Counted from the first letter of the stretch, positions 48,201 to 64,000 are shown. The stretch: DNA of 64,000 nt from Erinaceus europaeus (GCF_950295315.1 NC_080176.1:29040924-29104923); one strand, 5' to 3'. The notes: generated by a model not told the origin, from the sequence alone. Translations and numbers: made by a program.

Positions 48201-48884
48201 ACGAGGGCCTTGTCGGGGGCGGGGCCACAGCCACGGGCAGGACTAGATGGGTGGGCCACGACTAGGGGCGGGGCCAGGAGAGTGGGTTGGCCGGGGTCAA
48301 ACCATAATAGTGGGCGGGGCCACGGAGTGAACCGGGAGGGGCCGTAGTCGGAGGGTGGGGCAACATTTGGGTGGAGGGCAGAATGAATTCTGGGCGGGGC
48401 CCAGTGGGTGGGCGAGGCCTATGGGGCGGGGTCAACGCACAGAGCCGCGGAGGCCCAGTGTCAGAATGGGTGTGGCCAGTACGGAGGGGCGTAACCAAAT
48501 CCTGATGCAAGGTCGGGGCCAGGTGGGGTGGGACCCCAGAGCCCTTGGGGGCGGGGCTAAGTGTGGGCGGGACATCAAGGAAAAGGTGTCAGCTGAGAGC
48601 GTGCAGGGGGCAGGTCCTGGGTGTGAGGCGGGGCCTCAGGGGTGGGCGGGGCTGCCAGAGGGAAAAAAGTTCGCTAAACCGCGCAGGGGGTGGGGCCAGC
48701 CTGTGGCCAAGGTCATGGGTGCCACGGCCTCACCCGGTCGCCCTGTCCTGCCTGCCCCGCAGAACAACAGCCGCAGCCCGAGCGCTCAAAGCCGCAGCCC
48801 GCGGTGCCCCCGCGGCCCAGCGCGGACCTCATTCTACACCGCTGCAGCGAGAGCACCAAGCGGAAGCTGTCCTCCGCCGTCTGA
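27312..48884 (+). CDS. NCF1: Neutrophil cytosolic factor 1 (p47phox), complete, 11 exons
   Basis: p47phox is the cytosolic organiser of the phagocyte NADPH oxidase. After phosphorylation it opens, binds p22phox and membrane phosphoinositides, and brings p67phox to the complex. Exons: 27312-27383, 34032-34112, 39555-39630, 39946-40114, 41189-41244, 43735-43857, 44133-44240, 44983-45100, 47508-47615, 47945-48090, 48763-48884. Their sum is 1179 bp, or 392 residues (human 390), with no stop or frameshift. Domains: PX about 4-122 ([10 protein letters not shown] and RQGTL with the lipid-binding arginines); SH3-A about 158-217 ([10 protein letters not shown]); SH3-B about 228-287 ([19 protein letters not shown]); polybasic auto-inhibitory region about 294-342 ([20 protein letters not shown]); proline-rich motif [13 protein letters not shown]; end [14 protein letters not shown] at exon 2 start is intact, so this is the functional gene type. 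Confidence 0.97.
28034..28262 (-). repeat. SINE-C with internal duplication
   Basis: In NCF1 intron 1. GTATTTCTTTCTTAATG occurs twice (about 28038 and 28088), lengthening the tail side of a reversed C copy. 27384-28033 is unique. Confidence 0.7.
28279..28803 (-). repeat. Two stacked reversed SINE-A copies
   Basis: A 5'-truncated copy 28279-28453 abuts a full long-tail copy 28455-28803. Both have GCTCCTGGAGG or a variant at the module end. Confidence 0.82.
28832..29335 (+). repeat. SINE-C and SINE-A
   Basis: C 28832-28983 (near consensus) and A long-tail 29000-29335. Confidence 0.86.
29350..30014. repeat. SINE-D(+), (TA)n, SINE-B(-), SINE-C(-)
   Basis: D 29350-29466, (TA)n 29484-29529, B(-) 29556-29722, C(-) 29885-30014. 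A C(+) tail fragment at about 30128-30172 borders the first solo LTR. Confidence 0.8.
30179..30616 (-). mobile_element. Solo LTR of a class II-like endogenous retrovirus
   Basis: 438 bp beginning TG and ending CA, flanked by the 6-bp direct repeat TAGATA (30173-30178 and 30617-30622). A six-base duplication is typical of ERVK/IAP-like integrations. AATAAA on the minus strand (near 30251) sets the orientation. No internal gag or pol sequence adjoins. Shares a central block with the LTR at 35455-35902. Located in NCF1 intron 1, antisense. Confidence 0.82.
30654..31186. repeat. SINE-B(+) truncated, SINE-A/B(-), SINE-D(+)
   Basis: B 30654-30787 lacks its pyrimidine tract; reversed copy 30808-30987; D 31056-31186 with a TAAAAATAAATAGATAG tail. 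Confidence 0.78.
31239..31505 (+). repeat. Chimeric SINE: B-like head, A body and tail
   Basis: The head ACACATTACAGTGCACAAGG is B-type; the body GGGGAGTCGCTTCACAAGCG and 3' module are A-type. Confidence 0.72.
31729..32079. repeat. SINE-B(+) joined to SINE-C(-)
   Basis: B 31729-31923 ends CCAACAAATAG, followed at once by T8 and a reversed C 31930-32079. 31505-31690 holds an unclassified diverged repeat. Confidence 0.83.
32270..32806 (-). repeat. SINE-D, SINE-A, SINE-D
   Basis: Reversed D 32270-32383, short-tail A 32410-32688, D 32694-32806. Confidence 0.8.
32912..33482 (+). repeat. Two SINE-A copies
   Basis: 32912-33141 (head altered to GGGAGATAGCATAGTGG) and 33143-33482 (long tail, ends CCTTGGAGGC). 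Confidence 0.85.
33656..33768 (-). repeat. SINE-C, diverged
   Basis: CCAGAGCATCATTCTGGC to CCCCCTCCTGGGCG. 33775-34031 is unique DNA before NCF1 exon 2. Confidence 0.72.
34032..34112 (+). CDS. NCF1: NCF1 exon 2, PX domain core
   Basis: This 81-bp exon encodes [20 protein letters not shown] and then TEIYEFH. It starts GTGT right after CTCTAG. In humans, loss of one GT here makes the NCF1B/NCF1C pseudogenes and is the common p47phox chronic granulomatous disease allele. The GT pair is present here. Confidence 0.96.
34210..34670. repeat. SINE-B(+) truncated, two SINE-C(-)
   Basis: In NCF1 intron 2 after a (GT)n at 34130-34156: B 34210-34372 lacking its head, C(-) 34374-34480 and C(-) 34519-34670. 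Confidence 0.82.
34690..35448 (-). other. Possible retroposed mRNA 3' end (origin not recognised)
   Basis: Unique A/T-rich sequence. On the minus strand it ends GATCAATAAACAGCTACTAATG followed by an A-rich tail, as a reverse-transcribed 3'UTR would. No coding frame is evident. It is interrupted by an (AT)n run and the solo LTR; sequence past the LTR (35909-35960) may continue it. It could instead be part of an unrecognised transposon. Confidence 0.4.
35100..35149. repeat. (AT)n microsatellite
   Basis: About 25 AT units inside the putative retroposed segment. Confidence 0.9.
35455..35902 (-). mobile_element. Second solo LTR, related U3 but different R/U5
   Basis: 448 bp with TG...CA ends and a perfect 6-bp target-site duplication CATGGC (35449-35454 and 35903-35908). 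About 130 bp (35665-35795) is nearly identical to 30343-30495. The left and right outer parts differ. ATTAAA on the minus strand near 35632 is the likely poly(A) signal. Located in NCF1 intron 2, inserted into the sequence of 34690-35950. Confidence 0.82.
36024..36454 (-). repeat. SINE-B then SINE-A with long pyrimidine expansion
   Basis: B(-) 36024-36186, A(-) 36186-36454. The A copy contains about 150 bp of CTCC/TTCC/TTTC repeats (36240-36400) in place of its CAA-rich tail. Confidence 0.8.
36455..37003. repeat. SINE-C(+), SINE-A(+), SINE-A(-)
   Basis: C 36455-36598, A(+) 36606-36842, partial A(-) 36851-37003, then a 55-bp B(-) remnant to about 37060. Confidence 0.84.
37102..38029. repeat. 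SINE-A(+), SINE-A(+), SINE-A(-)
   Basis: 37102-37373 (close to the family consensus), 37430-37763 (long tail), and reversed 37768-38029. The last two form an inverted pair joined at a short spacer. Confidence 0.87.
38425..38933. repeat. Microsatellites and SINE-D(-)
   Basis: (CA)n 38425-38457, (CA)n 38592-38635, reversed D 38776-38874, (TC)n 38899-38933. Confidence 0.85.
38982..39275 (+). repeat. Diverged SINE-B-like element and (TG)n
   Basis: 38982-39150 has ACACTTTGCCATATGCACAAGG and GGGGAAGCTTCACAAG. (TG)n spans 39221-39275. The element contains a CTCF-like core at 38987-39000. Confidence 0.65.
39299..39426 (+). repeat. 64-bp tandem duplication
   Basis: Units 39299-39362 and 39363-39426 start CCCTGGTGGTGGTGG and end TCTACGTGGG, with only a few differences. 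Located in NCF1 intron 2, 130 bp before exon 3. Confidence 0.9.
39555..40114 (+). CDS. NCF1: NCF1 exons 3 and 4 with stop-free intron 3 between them
   Basis: Exon 3 (39555-39630) encodes [19 protein letters not shown] to HLP. Exon 4 (39946-40114) encodes [20 protein letters not shown] through [10 protein letters not shown]. Intron 3 (39631-39945) is 315 bp, a multiple of three, and open in the coding frame, so unspliced RNA would still read through. It starts GTGAGT and ends CCCGCAG, so normal removal is expected. Confidence 0.93.
39631..39945 (+). repeat. NCF1 intron 3 CACCTGTCC minisatellite
   Basis: The whole intron is C-rich with nine CACCTG words, mostly as CCCACCTGTCC. Two units of about 32 bp starting CTACTTTCCTGCC lie at its 5' end. 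Confidence 0.85.
40637..40840 (+). repeat. SINE-B
   Basis: In NCF1 intron 4. Near-consensus head GGCTGGGTGGTGGCGCACC and CCAATAATAAATAAATAAAC tail. 40115-40636 is G+C-rich unique intron. Confidence 0.9.
41585..42108 (+). repeat. SINE-A (long tail) and SINE-B
   Basis: In NCF1 intron 5: A 41585-41897, B 41910-42108. A weak D(-) remnant lies at 41350-41445. Confidence 0.85.
42279..42466 (-). repeat. Two SINE-D fragments
   Basis: 42279-42340 (hairpin-side half) and 42388-42466 (head-side half GAGAGTCTTTTTGCAAAAC), possibly one D copy split by an insertion. Confidence 0.6.
42618..42920 (+). repeat. SINE-A with (AG)n tail
   Basis: Short-tail A 42618-42900 whose tail grades into an AG run. Confidence 0.85.
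43079..43510. repeat. SINE-D(+), and SINE-D(+) split by SINE-C(-)
   Basis: D 43079-43210; a second D begins 43214, is cut by a reversed C with 15-bp duplications (43227-43241, 43398-43412), and resumes to about 43505. Confidence 0.88.
44441..44655 (+). repeat. SINE-B fragment and SINE-D
   Basis: In NCF1 intron 7. B head 44441-44526 with a 21-bp tandem duplication (44477-44518), then D 44525-44655 with an A13 tail. Confidence 0.8.
45207..46305 (-). repeat. Five reversed SINEs in NCF1 intron 8: B, A, D, C, C
   Basis: B 45207-45422, A 45570-45841, D 45866-45977, C 45990-46142, C 46150-46305, separated by short A/T-rich spacers. Confidence 0.86.
46370..47400 (-). repeat. SINE-A, SINE-D, SINE-A in NCF1 intron 8
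   Basis: A 46370-46674, D 46993-47128, diverged A 47136-47400. 46680-46985 is unique. Confidence 0.8.
47508..48090 (+). CDS. NCF1: NCF1 exons 9 and 10: end of SH3-B and auto-inhibitory region
   Basis: Exon 9 (47508-47615) encodes [15 protein letters not shown] through [12 protein letters not shown]. Exon 10 (47945-48090) encodes [20 protein letters not shown], then [15 protein letters not shown]. The serines of RRSS, RLS and RNS match known phosphorylation sites that release auto-inhibition. An extra serine (codon AGT, 47593-47595, residue 297) lies just before the RGAPPRR stretch. Confidence 0.94.
48091..48762 (+). repeat. NCF1 intron 10, G-rich degenerate minisatellite
   Basis: The coding strand carries repeated GGGCGGGGCC / GTGGGCGGGG words, about eight GC-boxes separated by irregular spacers of roughly 20-60 bp. 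There is no SINE. The intron is strongly G-skewed on the + strand and suited to Sp1/KLF binding or G-quadruplexes. Confidence 0.75.
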
Positions 48885-48975
48885 GCCGTCCCCCCCCTGT
48901 ACATACGTGTATAGAGCCTGCGGTCCCTGCCGGCCCAGCTATCCAGCGCCCTCAATAAATGCTGCTTGCGGTGCA
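48763..48975 (+). CDS. NCF1: NCF1 exon 11, stop and poly(A) signal
   Basis: Coding runs to TGA at 48882-48884 and includes the proline-rich p67phox-binding tail ([16 protein letters not shown]). The 3'UTR is very short: AATAAA at 48954-48959 sets cleavage near 48975. Confidence 0.93.
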
Positions 48976-49697
48976 AGAGGCTCTCCGGAGGTGGGGATGG
49001 GGAGGTGGGTGGGGTTAGCCCTGGGGTGCTTCTCGAATTGAACTGGGTCCCAGGGAAGTTGCAAGACCGGTGGTGGAGTTGCACATGCTCTGGCTTTGGC
49101 CAAGAACAGGTTTGCACAAGGCCAAGTGCAAGAACAACTACCGCTCCCAGGTAGTTTTTATCTGGTCAGGAAGTGCCCGCTAGGCCCCTGCAGAAGAGGC
49201 CTGAAAAGGGGAAGGGCCACATGCCCTATGGGGGGGGGGGCGTCTGGGTGGTGTGCAGCACTGCGGAAGGGGAAAAATAAAGCTAACAAAAGCTGGCATT
49301 TAGGTCTAACAAAATAACAAAAACTGGCTACCCACTTGTCCATCGAAGAAGTTGGGCGAGAAAGCAAATATTCAACTGTGACCGGATTGTCACTATGACC
49401 CCTGGAACGGCTGCCAGCTAGGGGCCTTGAGGGTTCCGCTGGTGGGTCCTAACTGGAGCTGTTTATCTTGCAGAATGGAAGGCCACGGGGGTGGGCACAG
49501 GGAGAGCTGGCTTCAGGAGGGAAGGGAAGGGCCCTCAGAAAGTCAGTGAGGAGATACTTCTCTAGGGAATAATTTGTGACAGGAGCCTTGAGAAAACCAT
49601 CGGGTCCTTAACCCTTTTGCATTTTGTAGCTGGCTTTAGCTGGAGCAGTCCAGCATCAATGAGTGTCGTTTAACTGTAGCAAAATTAGCTACTTACA
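48976..49697. other. Unique DNA downstream of NCF1
   Basis: No recognised gene or repeat. Features seen are a G10 run at about 49231 and an AATAAAG near 49276. An old LTR cannot be excluded but has no support. Confidence 0.5.
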
Positions 49698-50480
49698 GGG
49701 GCCAGGCAATGGCGCACCTGGTAGAGGGCATGCATTACAGTGCACAAAGACCCAGGTTCAAACCCCCAGTCCCTACCTGCAGTGGGGGAAATTCACTAGT
49801 GGTGAAGTGCTGAAGGTGTTTTTCCCTCCTTTTGATATTGCTGGGGCTTGGTGCCTGCACCACGAATCCACCGTTCCTAGAGGCCATTTTTTTTTCCCAT
49901 TTTGTTGCCCTTGTTTTTGTTGCCATTGATGATGTTGTTTGACAGGACAGAGAGAAATGGAAAGAGGAGGGGAAGACAGAGAGGGAGAGAGAAAGAAAGA
50001 CACCTACAGACCTGTTTCACCACTTGTGAAGCGACCCTCCTGCAGATGGGGAGCCGGGGTCTCGAACTGGGATCCCTATGCCAGCCCCTGCGCTTTACAC
50101 CATGTGTGCACAACCTACTGGGCTACCTCCTGGACCCCCCCACTCCTTTTTTTTGCCCCCAGGATATCCCTGGGGCTTAGTGCTAGCACCACTGCTCCTA
50201 GCAACACCCTTTTCCATTTTAGTGGATAGGACAGACAGAAAAATTGAGAGAGGAGGGGAACACAAAAAGGAAGAGAGAATGACAGACACCTGCAGCCCTG
50301 CTTCACTGCTCATGAAATTTCCCCTACCAGTGGGGATGGGGGCTCAAACTCGGATCCTTGTGTGGGTCCTTGCATTTCATACTATGTGTGCTTTACTGGG
50401 TATGCCCTGGCCTGGCCCCTTCTTCCTCTCTGTCCTCTTCTTCCCTCTCAATTCTGTCTTTATCCAGAAAAAAATATTAA
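49698..50480. repeat. SINE-B(+) split by two SINE-A(-)
   Basis: B(+) 49698-49834 stops in its pyrimidine tract. Reversed A copies occupy 49835-50137 and 50145-50419. A pyrimidine tract and CAGAAAAAAATATTAA tail follow (50420-50480), likely the rest of the B copy. Confidence 0.72.
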
Positions 50481-50503
50481 TTTTTTAAAAAGTTATTTGA
50501 GAG

Positions 50504-50961
50504 AGTCAGGTGGTAGCGGTTAAGCACACATGGTGCAAAGTGCATGGAACAGCGTGAGGATCCCAGTTCAAGCCTCTGGCTCTCCACCTGCAGGAGAATC
50601 ACTTCACAGGTGGTGAAGCAGGTCTGCAGGTGTCTGTCTTTCCCCCTCTGTCTTCCCCTCCTCTGTTTCTCTCTGTCCTATCCAACAACAACAACATCAA
50701 TAATAACAAAAAAAAAGTACAACAACAATAAAACAACAAGGGCAACACAAAGGAAATCAATATTTTAAAAAACCTTAAAAAATTTCTTTGAAAAGTCAGA
50801 GAGAAATCGAGAGGGATGGGGGACACAGAGGGACATCTACAGACCTGCTTCACCGTTCATGAAGCATCTTCCCTACAGGTGGGGAGTAGGGGCTCGAATT
50901 TAGGTCCTTCCTTGTGCACTGTAATGTGTGCACTCAACCGGGTGTACCACTGCCCAGCCCC
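50504..50961. repeat. SINE-A(+) and SINE-B(-)
   Basis: A 50504-50770 (short tail), B(-) 50783-50961. 50962-51298 is unique. Confidence 0.85.
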
Positions 50962-51298
50962 TGATCCTTGGCCTTTTATACCCTGGCCAGATAAATTCCC
51001 TTCATCTGGAATGCAATCCCAATTTCAGGAAGCATTCCCAACTTAGTGGTCATTTCATCTCAGTGACTGAAAGACATGCAGGACACAGAGGCACAGGTGT
51101 GTCTGGAGGCAACTGATAACACCGGAGTTTGAAGAGGAAACTATAAAAGCTTGATGGCAATGTTCAGTTAGCCATACCTGCTGTGAGTCCACAGGCTGAG
51201 GGGGGATGGTGTCCCATGTCTGGGCACTGAGAGAACACCCCCAAAGTGCTTAGGAATAGATAGTGCATATAACTTCCCATCAGATGGTTCCAGAAAAT

Positions 51299-52208
51299 TA
51301 GGGTGGGGTAGGGGGAGATAGCATAATGGTTCTGCAAATAGACTCTCATGTCTGAGGCTCCAAAGTCTCAGGTTCAATCTCCTGCACTGGCATCAGATGG
51401 TAAAAATAAGTAAATAATAAAACAAAGCACATTTGGGGCCAGGTGGTGGCACACCTGGTTGAGTGCATATGTCCCAATGTGTAAGGACCCAGGTTCAAGC
51501 CCCTGGTCTCCATCTGCAGGGGGAAAGCTTTGCCAGTGGTGAAACAGTGTTGCGGGTATCTCTCTCTTTCTCTCTCCCCTTCCCTCTCCATTTCTGGCTG
51601 TCTGTATCTAATAAATAAATATAAAAAACCAAAATCAAACACATATGAACTCGTATATACACAGCATTCCAGATCCCGAGGAGTCTGTTAATACACACAG
51701 GTGAGATGAGGCTGTGTGCACACAGAGATGGAAGAGAGGGAGAGAGGACACAAGAGACCCAACTTAGTTGAAAAAAAAAACAGCATGAGCATCTGCAGCG
51801 AGGGTGTGCTGTGTCCTCCACACCATCTTTTCTTTTTTTGAATTTTTTAATATTTATTTTCCTTTTTGTTGCCCTTGTTTTTTTTATTGTTGTTGTAGTT
51901 ATCATTGTTGTTATTGATGTTGTTGTTGGATAGGACAGAGAGAAATGGAGAGAGGAGGGGAAGACAGAGAGGGGGAGAGAAAGATAGACACCTGCAGACC
52001 TGCTTCACCGCCTGTGAAGCGACTCCCCTGCAGGTGGGGAGCCGGGGGCTCGAACCGGGATCCTTACACCAGTCCTTGTGCTTCGCACACACCATCTTTT
52101 TAACCAGAGCTCTGCTCAGCTCTGGCTTATGGTGGTTCAGGGGACTGAACCTGGGACTTTAGAATCTCAGGCATGAGGAGAGTCTCTTTGCAACCTACCT
52201 ACCCTGCC
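51299..52208. repeat. SINE-D(+), SINE-B(+), SINE-A(-), SINE-D(-)
   Basis: D 51299-51430, B 51434-51630, A(-) 51845-52090, D(-) 52096-52208. A (GT)n follows at 52210-52235 and C15 at about 52290. Confidence 0.86.
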
Positions 52209-52544
52209 TTTGTGTGTGTGTGTGTGTGTGTGTGTTATAAGTTCTGCTTGCAAACCTGTGTGTGTTACTAAGTTATGCTTTCAAACCAGCCCCCCCCCCC
52301 CCCAAGTCCCTGAGGATGTGATGAACGCAGTTCCACCGATGACCACCAGGGGAGCCAGCCACACCCAGAGTGCGGGGGTGGGGAGCTGCCTGGGTGGCAT
52401 ATCTACCAGGTGGTTACTGGTATGGGCCTCGAGTTCTCTGTGGGTGGGCGTCAATTTCAGGTGCTGCCTAGTGTCTCCACGGTGTGCCCGTGAACGGGAG
52501 AGACAGGTCAGGCCTGGGACAAGTCCCACCTTCAGGAGTTATTA

Positions 52545-52795
52545 TTTTTATTACCATTATTATATTTGCCAGAATCTTGCTCAGCTCTGGCTGATGGTGG
52601 TGCTAGGAATTGAACCTGGTACCTCAGAGCCTCAGGCAGACAGGAGAGTCTCTTTGCATCACCAGTATGCTGTCTCCCCTGCCCTTGTTTTTTGTTTTTG
52701 TTTGTTGGTTTGCCTCCAGGGTTATTGCTGGGGCTTGGTGCCTGCACACGAATCCATAGCTCCTGCGGCCAGAATCCACAGCTCCTGTGGCCATT
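52545..52795 (-). repeat. SINE-D and SINE-A 3' end
   Basis: D 52545-52683; A fragment 52687-52795 has its module end duplicated (CACAGCTCCTG after CATAGCTCCTG), then abuts the L1 fragment. Confidence 0.78.
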
Positions 52796-52800
52796 AAAAA

Positions 52801-53097
52801 ATTTTTTTTTAAATTTATTTAGCCCAAATTTATTATCCTGCATTTTCTTAAATTTTTTTGTTATTAATAATTTGTTACAAGATTATAAGAAGACAGTGTG
52901 TAGTTCCACACCACACCCATCACCAAAGTTCCCTATCCTCACCCTCCCACCTCCCAAAGAGAACCATAATGAGTCTTATAGTTTGCCTGCTTTTTTTGTT
53001 TGTTTTATTTTGTTTGTTTTGGCAAGTTCATGTGAATCAGGTCTCTAGATTCCACATGAGTGAAACTATCTGGTAGTTGTCTTTCATCTCTTTACTT
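52801..53097 (-). mobile_element. LINE-1 3' end fragment
   Basis: On the minus strand: AAAGACAACTACCAG, ACTCATGTGGAATCT, then GGGAGGTGGGAGGGTGAGG and GAACTTTGGTGATGGGTGTG, ending with an A-rich tail. This matches the conserved 3' part of mammalian L1. Strongly 5'-truncated. Confidence 0.75.
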
Positions 53098-53656
53098 TAA
53101 ATTTATTTTTGATAGGATAGAGAGGGCGAAAGATAAACACCCGCACACCTGCTTCACCACTTGTGAAGTGACCCTCCTGCAGATGGGGAGCCAGGGGCTC
53201 AAACCATGATCCTTACACTTTGTTCTTTGGCCATTGAAGATTTTTATTTATTATTGGTAGAGATAGAAATTGAGAGGGGAGGGAAAGATAGAGAGGGAGA
53301 GAGACACCTGCATCCCTGCTTCACCACTCTCGGAGCTTTGCCCCTGCAGGTGAGGACCAGGGGCTTGAACCTGGGTCCTTGCGCACTGTAATGTGTGAAC
53401 TTAACCAGGTGTGCCACCACTTGGCCCCCTTTATTTTTAATTTTTCTTTTAAATTTATTTATTTGTTATTGGATAGAGGCAGAGAGAAATTGAGAGAGAA
53501 GGGGGAGATAAAGAGGAAGAGAGACAGAGAGATGCCTGCAGACCTGCTTCACCGCCTGTGAAGCAGCTCCCCTGCAGGTGGGGAGCCGGGGGATCCAACT
53601 GGGATACGTGTGCTTTACGCCACATGTGCTTAACCTGCTGCGCTACCGCCCGACTC
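53098..53656 (-). repeat. SINE-A fragment, SINE-B, SINE-A
   Basis: Reversed A 53098-53222, B 53237-53427, A 53445-53656. The last begins just past the GTF2IRD2 3' end. Confidence 0.83.
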
Positions 53657-53709
53657 TTTTTTTTTTTTTTAATGACAGGCCACTTAAAGGTGTTGGCGGG
53701 GTCAGCCTG
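53657..53709 (-). other. GTF2IRD2: GTF2IRD2 short 3'UTR and possible poly(A) signal
   Basis: After TGA the minus strand runs about 40 bp to ATTAAA (53668-53673 on +), followed at once by an A run and then a SINE-A(-). Either ATTAAA works as the poly(A) signal or the SINE supplies one. Unresolved. Confidence 0.45.
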
Positions 53710-61909
<8,200 letters not shown>

Positions 61910-62054
61910 CTAAAAATAATGAGACAAGCAAGCAAACTTGCTTCAGATTTCTCACAGTGTGTCCCTCTGCCCCCCGGAGAACTGATGTTGGCCCACAAGA
62001 AAACACCAGGCTTGCCTGAGTGTTTGTTTCCACAGACAGTAAGTTTTCTGGAGG

Positions 62055-62530
62055 GGGCCGGGCGGAGGTGCACCAGGTTAAGCCCACATAGTATGGAAGC
62101 ACAAGGACCCGCGCAAGGATCCTGGTTTGAGCCCTCGGCTCCCCACCAGCGAGGAGGTGAGGGTGGGGTCACTTCACAAGCGGTGAAGCAGGTCTGCAGG
62201 TGTATCTGTCTTTCTCTCTCCCTATCTTCCACGCCCCTCTCAATTTCTCTCTGTCCTATCAAAAAAAAAAAAATTGAAAAAAAAATAAATAACCACAGGA
62301 GCGGTGAGGCATGGAGCCCCAGCGATAACCCTGGGGGCAAAACAAAACAAAACTTCTGGAAATGCATCAATGGAAGTTGGGAAAGATGAACAAGAATTTT
62401 CCAAGGCGGGTGTAGATAGCATACTGATTCTGCAAAGAGACTCTCATTCCTGAGGCTCTGAGCTCCCAGGTTCAATCCCCTGCACCACCATAAGCCAGAG
62501 TTGAGAGCAGTCCTCTGGTTAAAAATAATA
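62055..62530 (+). repeat. SINE-A (long tail) and SINE-D
   Basis: A 62055-62342 (A12 in the tail, module partly deleted), D 62405-62530. Confidence 0.83.
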
Positions 62531-62619
62531 ATAATTTTCGAAGTTGCAGCACTATGTGAACACACCATGTGCTACTTTAGTGAACATCTTCTTTTTCACG
62601 TTTATTTTTAACTGTATTT

Positions 62620-62930
62620 ATTGATTTACTACCTGGGTTATCACTGGGGTTTGGTGATTGCACAATGAAGCCACCGGTCCCAGCAGCTGTTTTCTTTTCT
62701 TTTCTTTTCTCTTCTTTTCTTTTTCTCTTTATTTTCCAGGAAAGAACGGAACTGGGGGGGTTGTTACAGAAGGAGAGAAAGAGTGACACCTGCAGCCCGG
62801 CTTCATTGCTTAGCAAGCCTTTCCTCTCGGCAGGTGAGAACTGGGGGCTTGAACCTGGGTCCTTGCACATCATAATGTGATTGCCCTAACAGGTGCTGGT
62901 ACCACTGTCCATCCACTCCCCTGCCCTTAT
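62620..62930 (-). repeat. SINE-A/B, diverged
   Basis: Starts CTGGGTTATCACTGGGG (A module); the body GGCAGGTGAGAACTGGGG and the CACATCATAATGTG end are B-like. CTTTT runs lie at 62693-62725. Confidence 0.65.
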
Positions 62931-62989
62931 TTTAAATATTTAATCAGACAGAGAGAAACTGAGAGGAGGGGGAGATACAGAGTGTCAGA

Positions 62990-63470
62990 GAGAGGGAGTC
63001 AGGTGGTAGTGCAGCGGGTTAAGCGCAGGTGGCGCAAAGTGCAAGGACAGGCCTAAGGATCCCGGTTTGAGCCCCTGGCTCGCCACCTGCAGGGGAGTTG
63101 CTTCACAAGCGTTGAAGCAGGTCTGCAGGTGTCTTTCTCTTCCCTTGCCTTCCTTTCCTCTTCCCATTTCTCTCTGACCTATCCAACAACAACGACATCA
63201 ATAACAACAACAATAATAACTACAACAATAAAACAACAAAGGTAACAAAAGGGAATAAATAAAATAAATATTTCTAAAAAACCAACAACAACAAGAGCAA
63301 CAAAAGGGAAAATATTTAAAAAGAGAGAGAGAGAAAGAGTGACAGAGACACCTGCAGCCCTGTTCACCACTTATGAAGCTTCCCTCCTGAAAGTGGGAGC
63401 AGGGACTCAAACCCAGGTCCATGTATATGGCAATGTATGTACTCCACCACCCCGACCCCACCCCACCCCC
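62990..63470. repeat. SINE-A(+) and SINE-B(-)
   Basis: A 62990-63260 (near consensus, short tail), then a tail-like CAACAACAACAAG run and B(-) about 63330-63460. Confidence 0.8.
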
Positions 63471-63489
63471 TTCACTTCTTTTCTACTTT

Positions 63490-63790
63490 ATTTTCCTCCA
63501 GGGTTATGCTGGGGCTCAGTGCCGGCACTATGAGTCCACTGATCCTGGAAGCCATTTTTTCCCTCCCCCCCCAATATTTTTTTTCTCCATTTGATTGCAT
63601 AGGACAGGGAGAAATTGAGAGGGGGAAGAGAGCGAGGGAGCGAAAAAGACCGAACTGAGAACTGCTTCACTGCTTTTGAAGCGGCCCCCCTGCAGGTGGG
63701 AAGCCAGGGGGCTCCAAACCGGATCCTTGCGCAGGTCCTTCCACTTAGTATTATGTGTGCTTAACCTAGTGTGTCACCATCTGGCCACCT
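63490..63790 (-). repeat. SINE-A (long tail)
   Basis: Begins CCTCCAGGGTTATGCTGGGG and ends GTGTCACCATCTGGCC. Confidence 0.85.
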
Positions 63791-63794
63791 CTTT

Positions 63795-63806
63795 TCTACT
63801 TTTAGA

Positions 63807-63845
<39 letters not shown>

Positions 63846-64000
63846 GAGAGAGCGAGAAAGAGAGAGAGAGAGAACCAAAGCATCACTCTGCACACACGAT
63901 GCTGGGTACTGGGCTGAGAGGGTCCTGTGCTTGAGAGTCTAACACCTTCTCCACGCGCACCTCTGTCTTCAGCACTAAGACAGAGACTCTCATGGTGCAA
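63795..64000 (-). repeat. SINE-C-like with (AG)n, cut by window end
   Basis: (GA)n 63811-63841 and 63860-63872, then CAAAGCATCACTCTG, C-family-like; the element is diverged. Confidence 0.55.

Noticed and set aside
27312..48884. NCF1 as a pseudogene
   Set aside because: All 11 exons have AG/GT borders, phases match, the frame is open for 392 residues and the GTGT is present.
49270..49560. Old LTR downstream of NCF1
   Set aside because: An AATAAAG and a purine-rich stretch were noted, but no TG/CA ends, duplication or second copy was found.
52338..52352. CTCF-like ACCACCAGGGGAGCC
   Set aside because: It deviates at key GGC positions; weaker than 14378 and without context.

Overview
The window is vertebrate nuclear DNA: short exons with GT/AG borders, long introns, AATAAA/ATTAAA signals and dense retroposons. 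It is most likely from a hedgehog (Erinaceus-like eulipotyphlan mammal). The clues are more than 100 tRNA-headed SINEs of families I associate with hedgehogs and a recent insertion of a Vingi-type non-LTR retrotransposon, a clade known for recent expansion in hedgehogs. The species is an inference; no search was run.

Three conserved genes lie in the order of human 7q11.23 (distal Williams-Beuren region). (1) The last 12 coding exons of GTF2I (+), 419-12224, encode about 336 C-terminal residues with I-repeats 5 and 6. A 3'UTR intron and a terminal non-coding exon to about 14.2 kb follow. (2) A complete 11-exon NCF1 (+), 27312-48884, encodes p47phox of 392 residues: PX, two SH3 domains, auto-inhibitory region and proline-rich tail. 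It keeps the GTGT at the start of exon 2. (3) The last four coding exons of GTF2IRD2 (-), 61909 down to 53710, end in a 1.6 kb intact exon derived from a Charlie8-like hAT transposase. NCF1 and GTF2IRD2 are convergent. All three reading frames join without a break.

Layout: 1-14.2 kb GTF2I 3' part; 14.2-27.2 kb intergenic, SINE-rich, with a CTCF-like site at 14.38 kb and a Vingi insertion at 24.8-26.4 kb; 27.2-49.0 kb NCF1, whose 6.6 kb intron 1 holds a solo LTR and whose 5.4 kb intron 2 holds a second; 49.0-53.7 kb intergenic, SINEs plus an L1 3' end; 53.7-64 kb GTF2IRD2, whose upstream exons lie beyond the window.

SINE names used here (mine): SINE-A = head with AGTCGGGCGGTAGCGCAG, G-rich body, pyrimidine tract, CAA-rich tail, with or without a 3' module that starts GCCTCCAGG and ends CCTGGAGGC. 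SINE-B = head with CCAGGTGGTGGCGCACC, tail CCAATAAATAAA. SINE-C = head with CCAGGAGGTGGCACAGTGG, tail AATAAATAAAATCTTT. SINE-D = head with GATAGCATAATGGTTATGC and a 3' hairpin CCAGAGC/GCTCTGG. SINE borders are accurate to about 10 bp.

No bacterial-type system, CRISPR or operon is present. The most notable items are a GTF2I splice donor copied twice by SINE target-site duplications, an NCF1 intron 3 that is stop-free and frame-preserving, and structured or CTCF-like modules in the SINE families.
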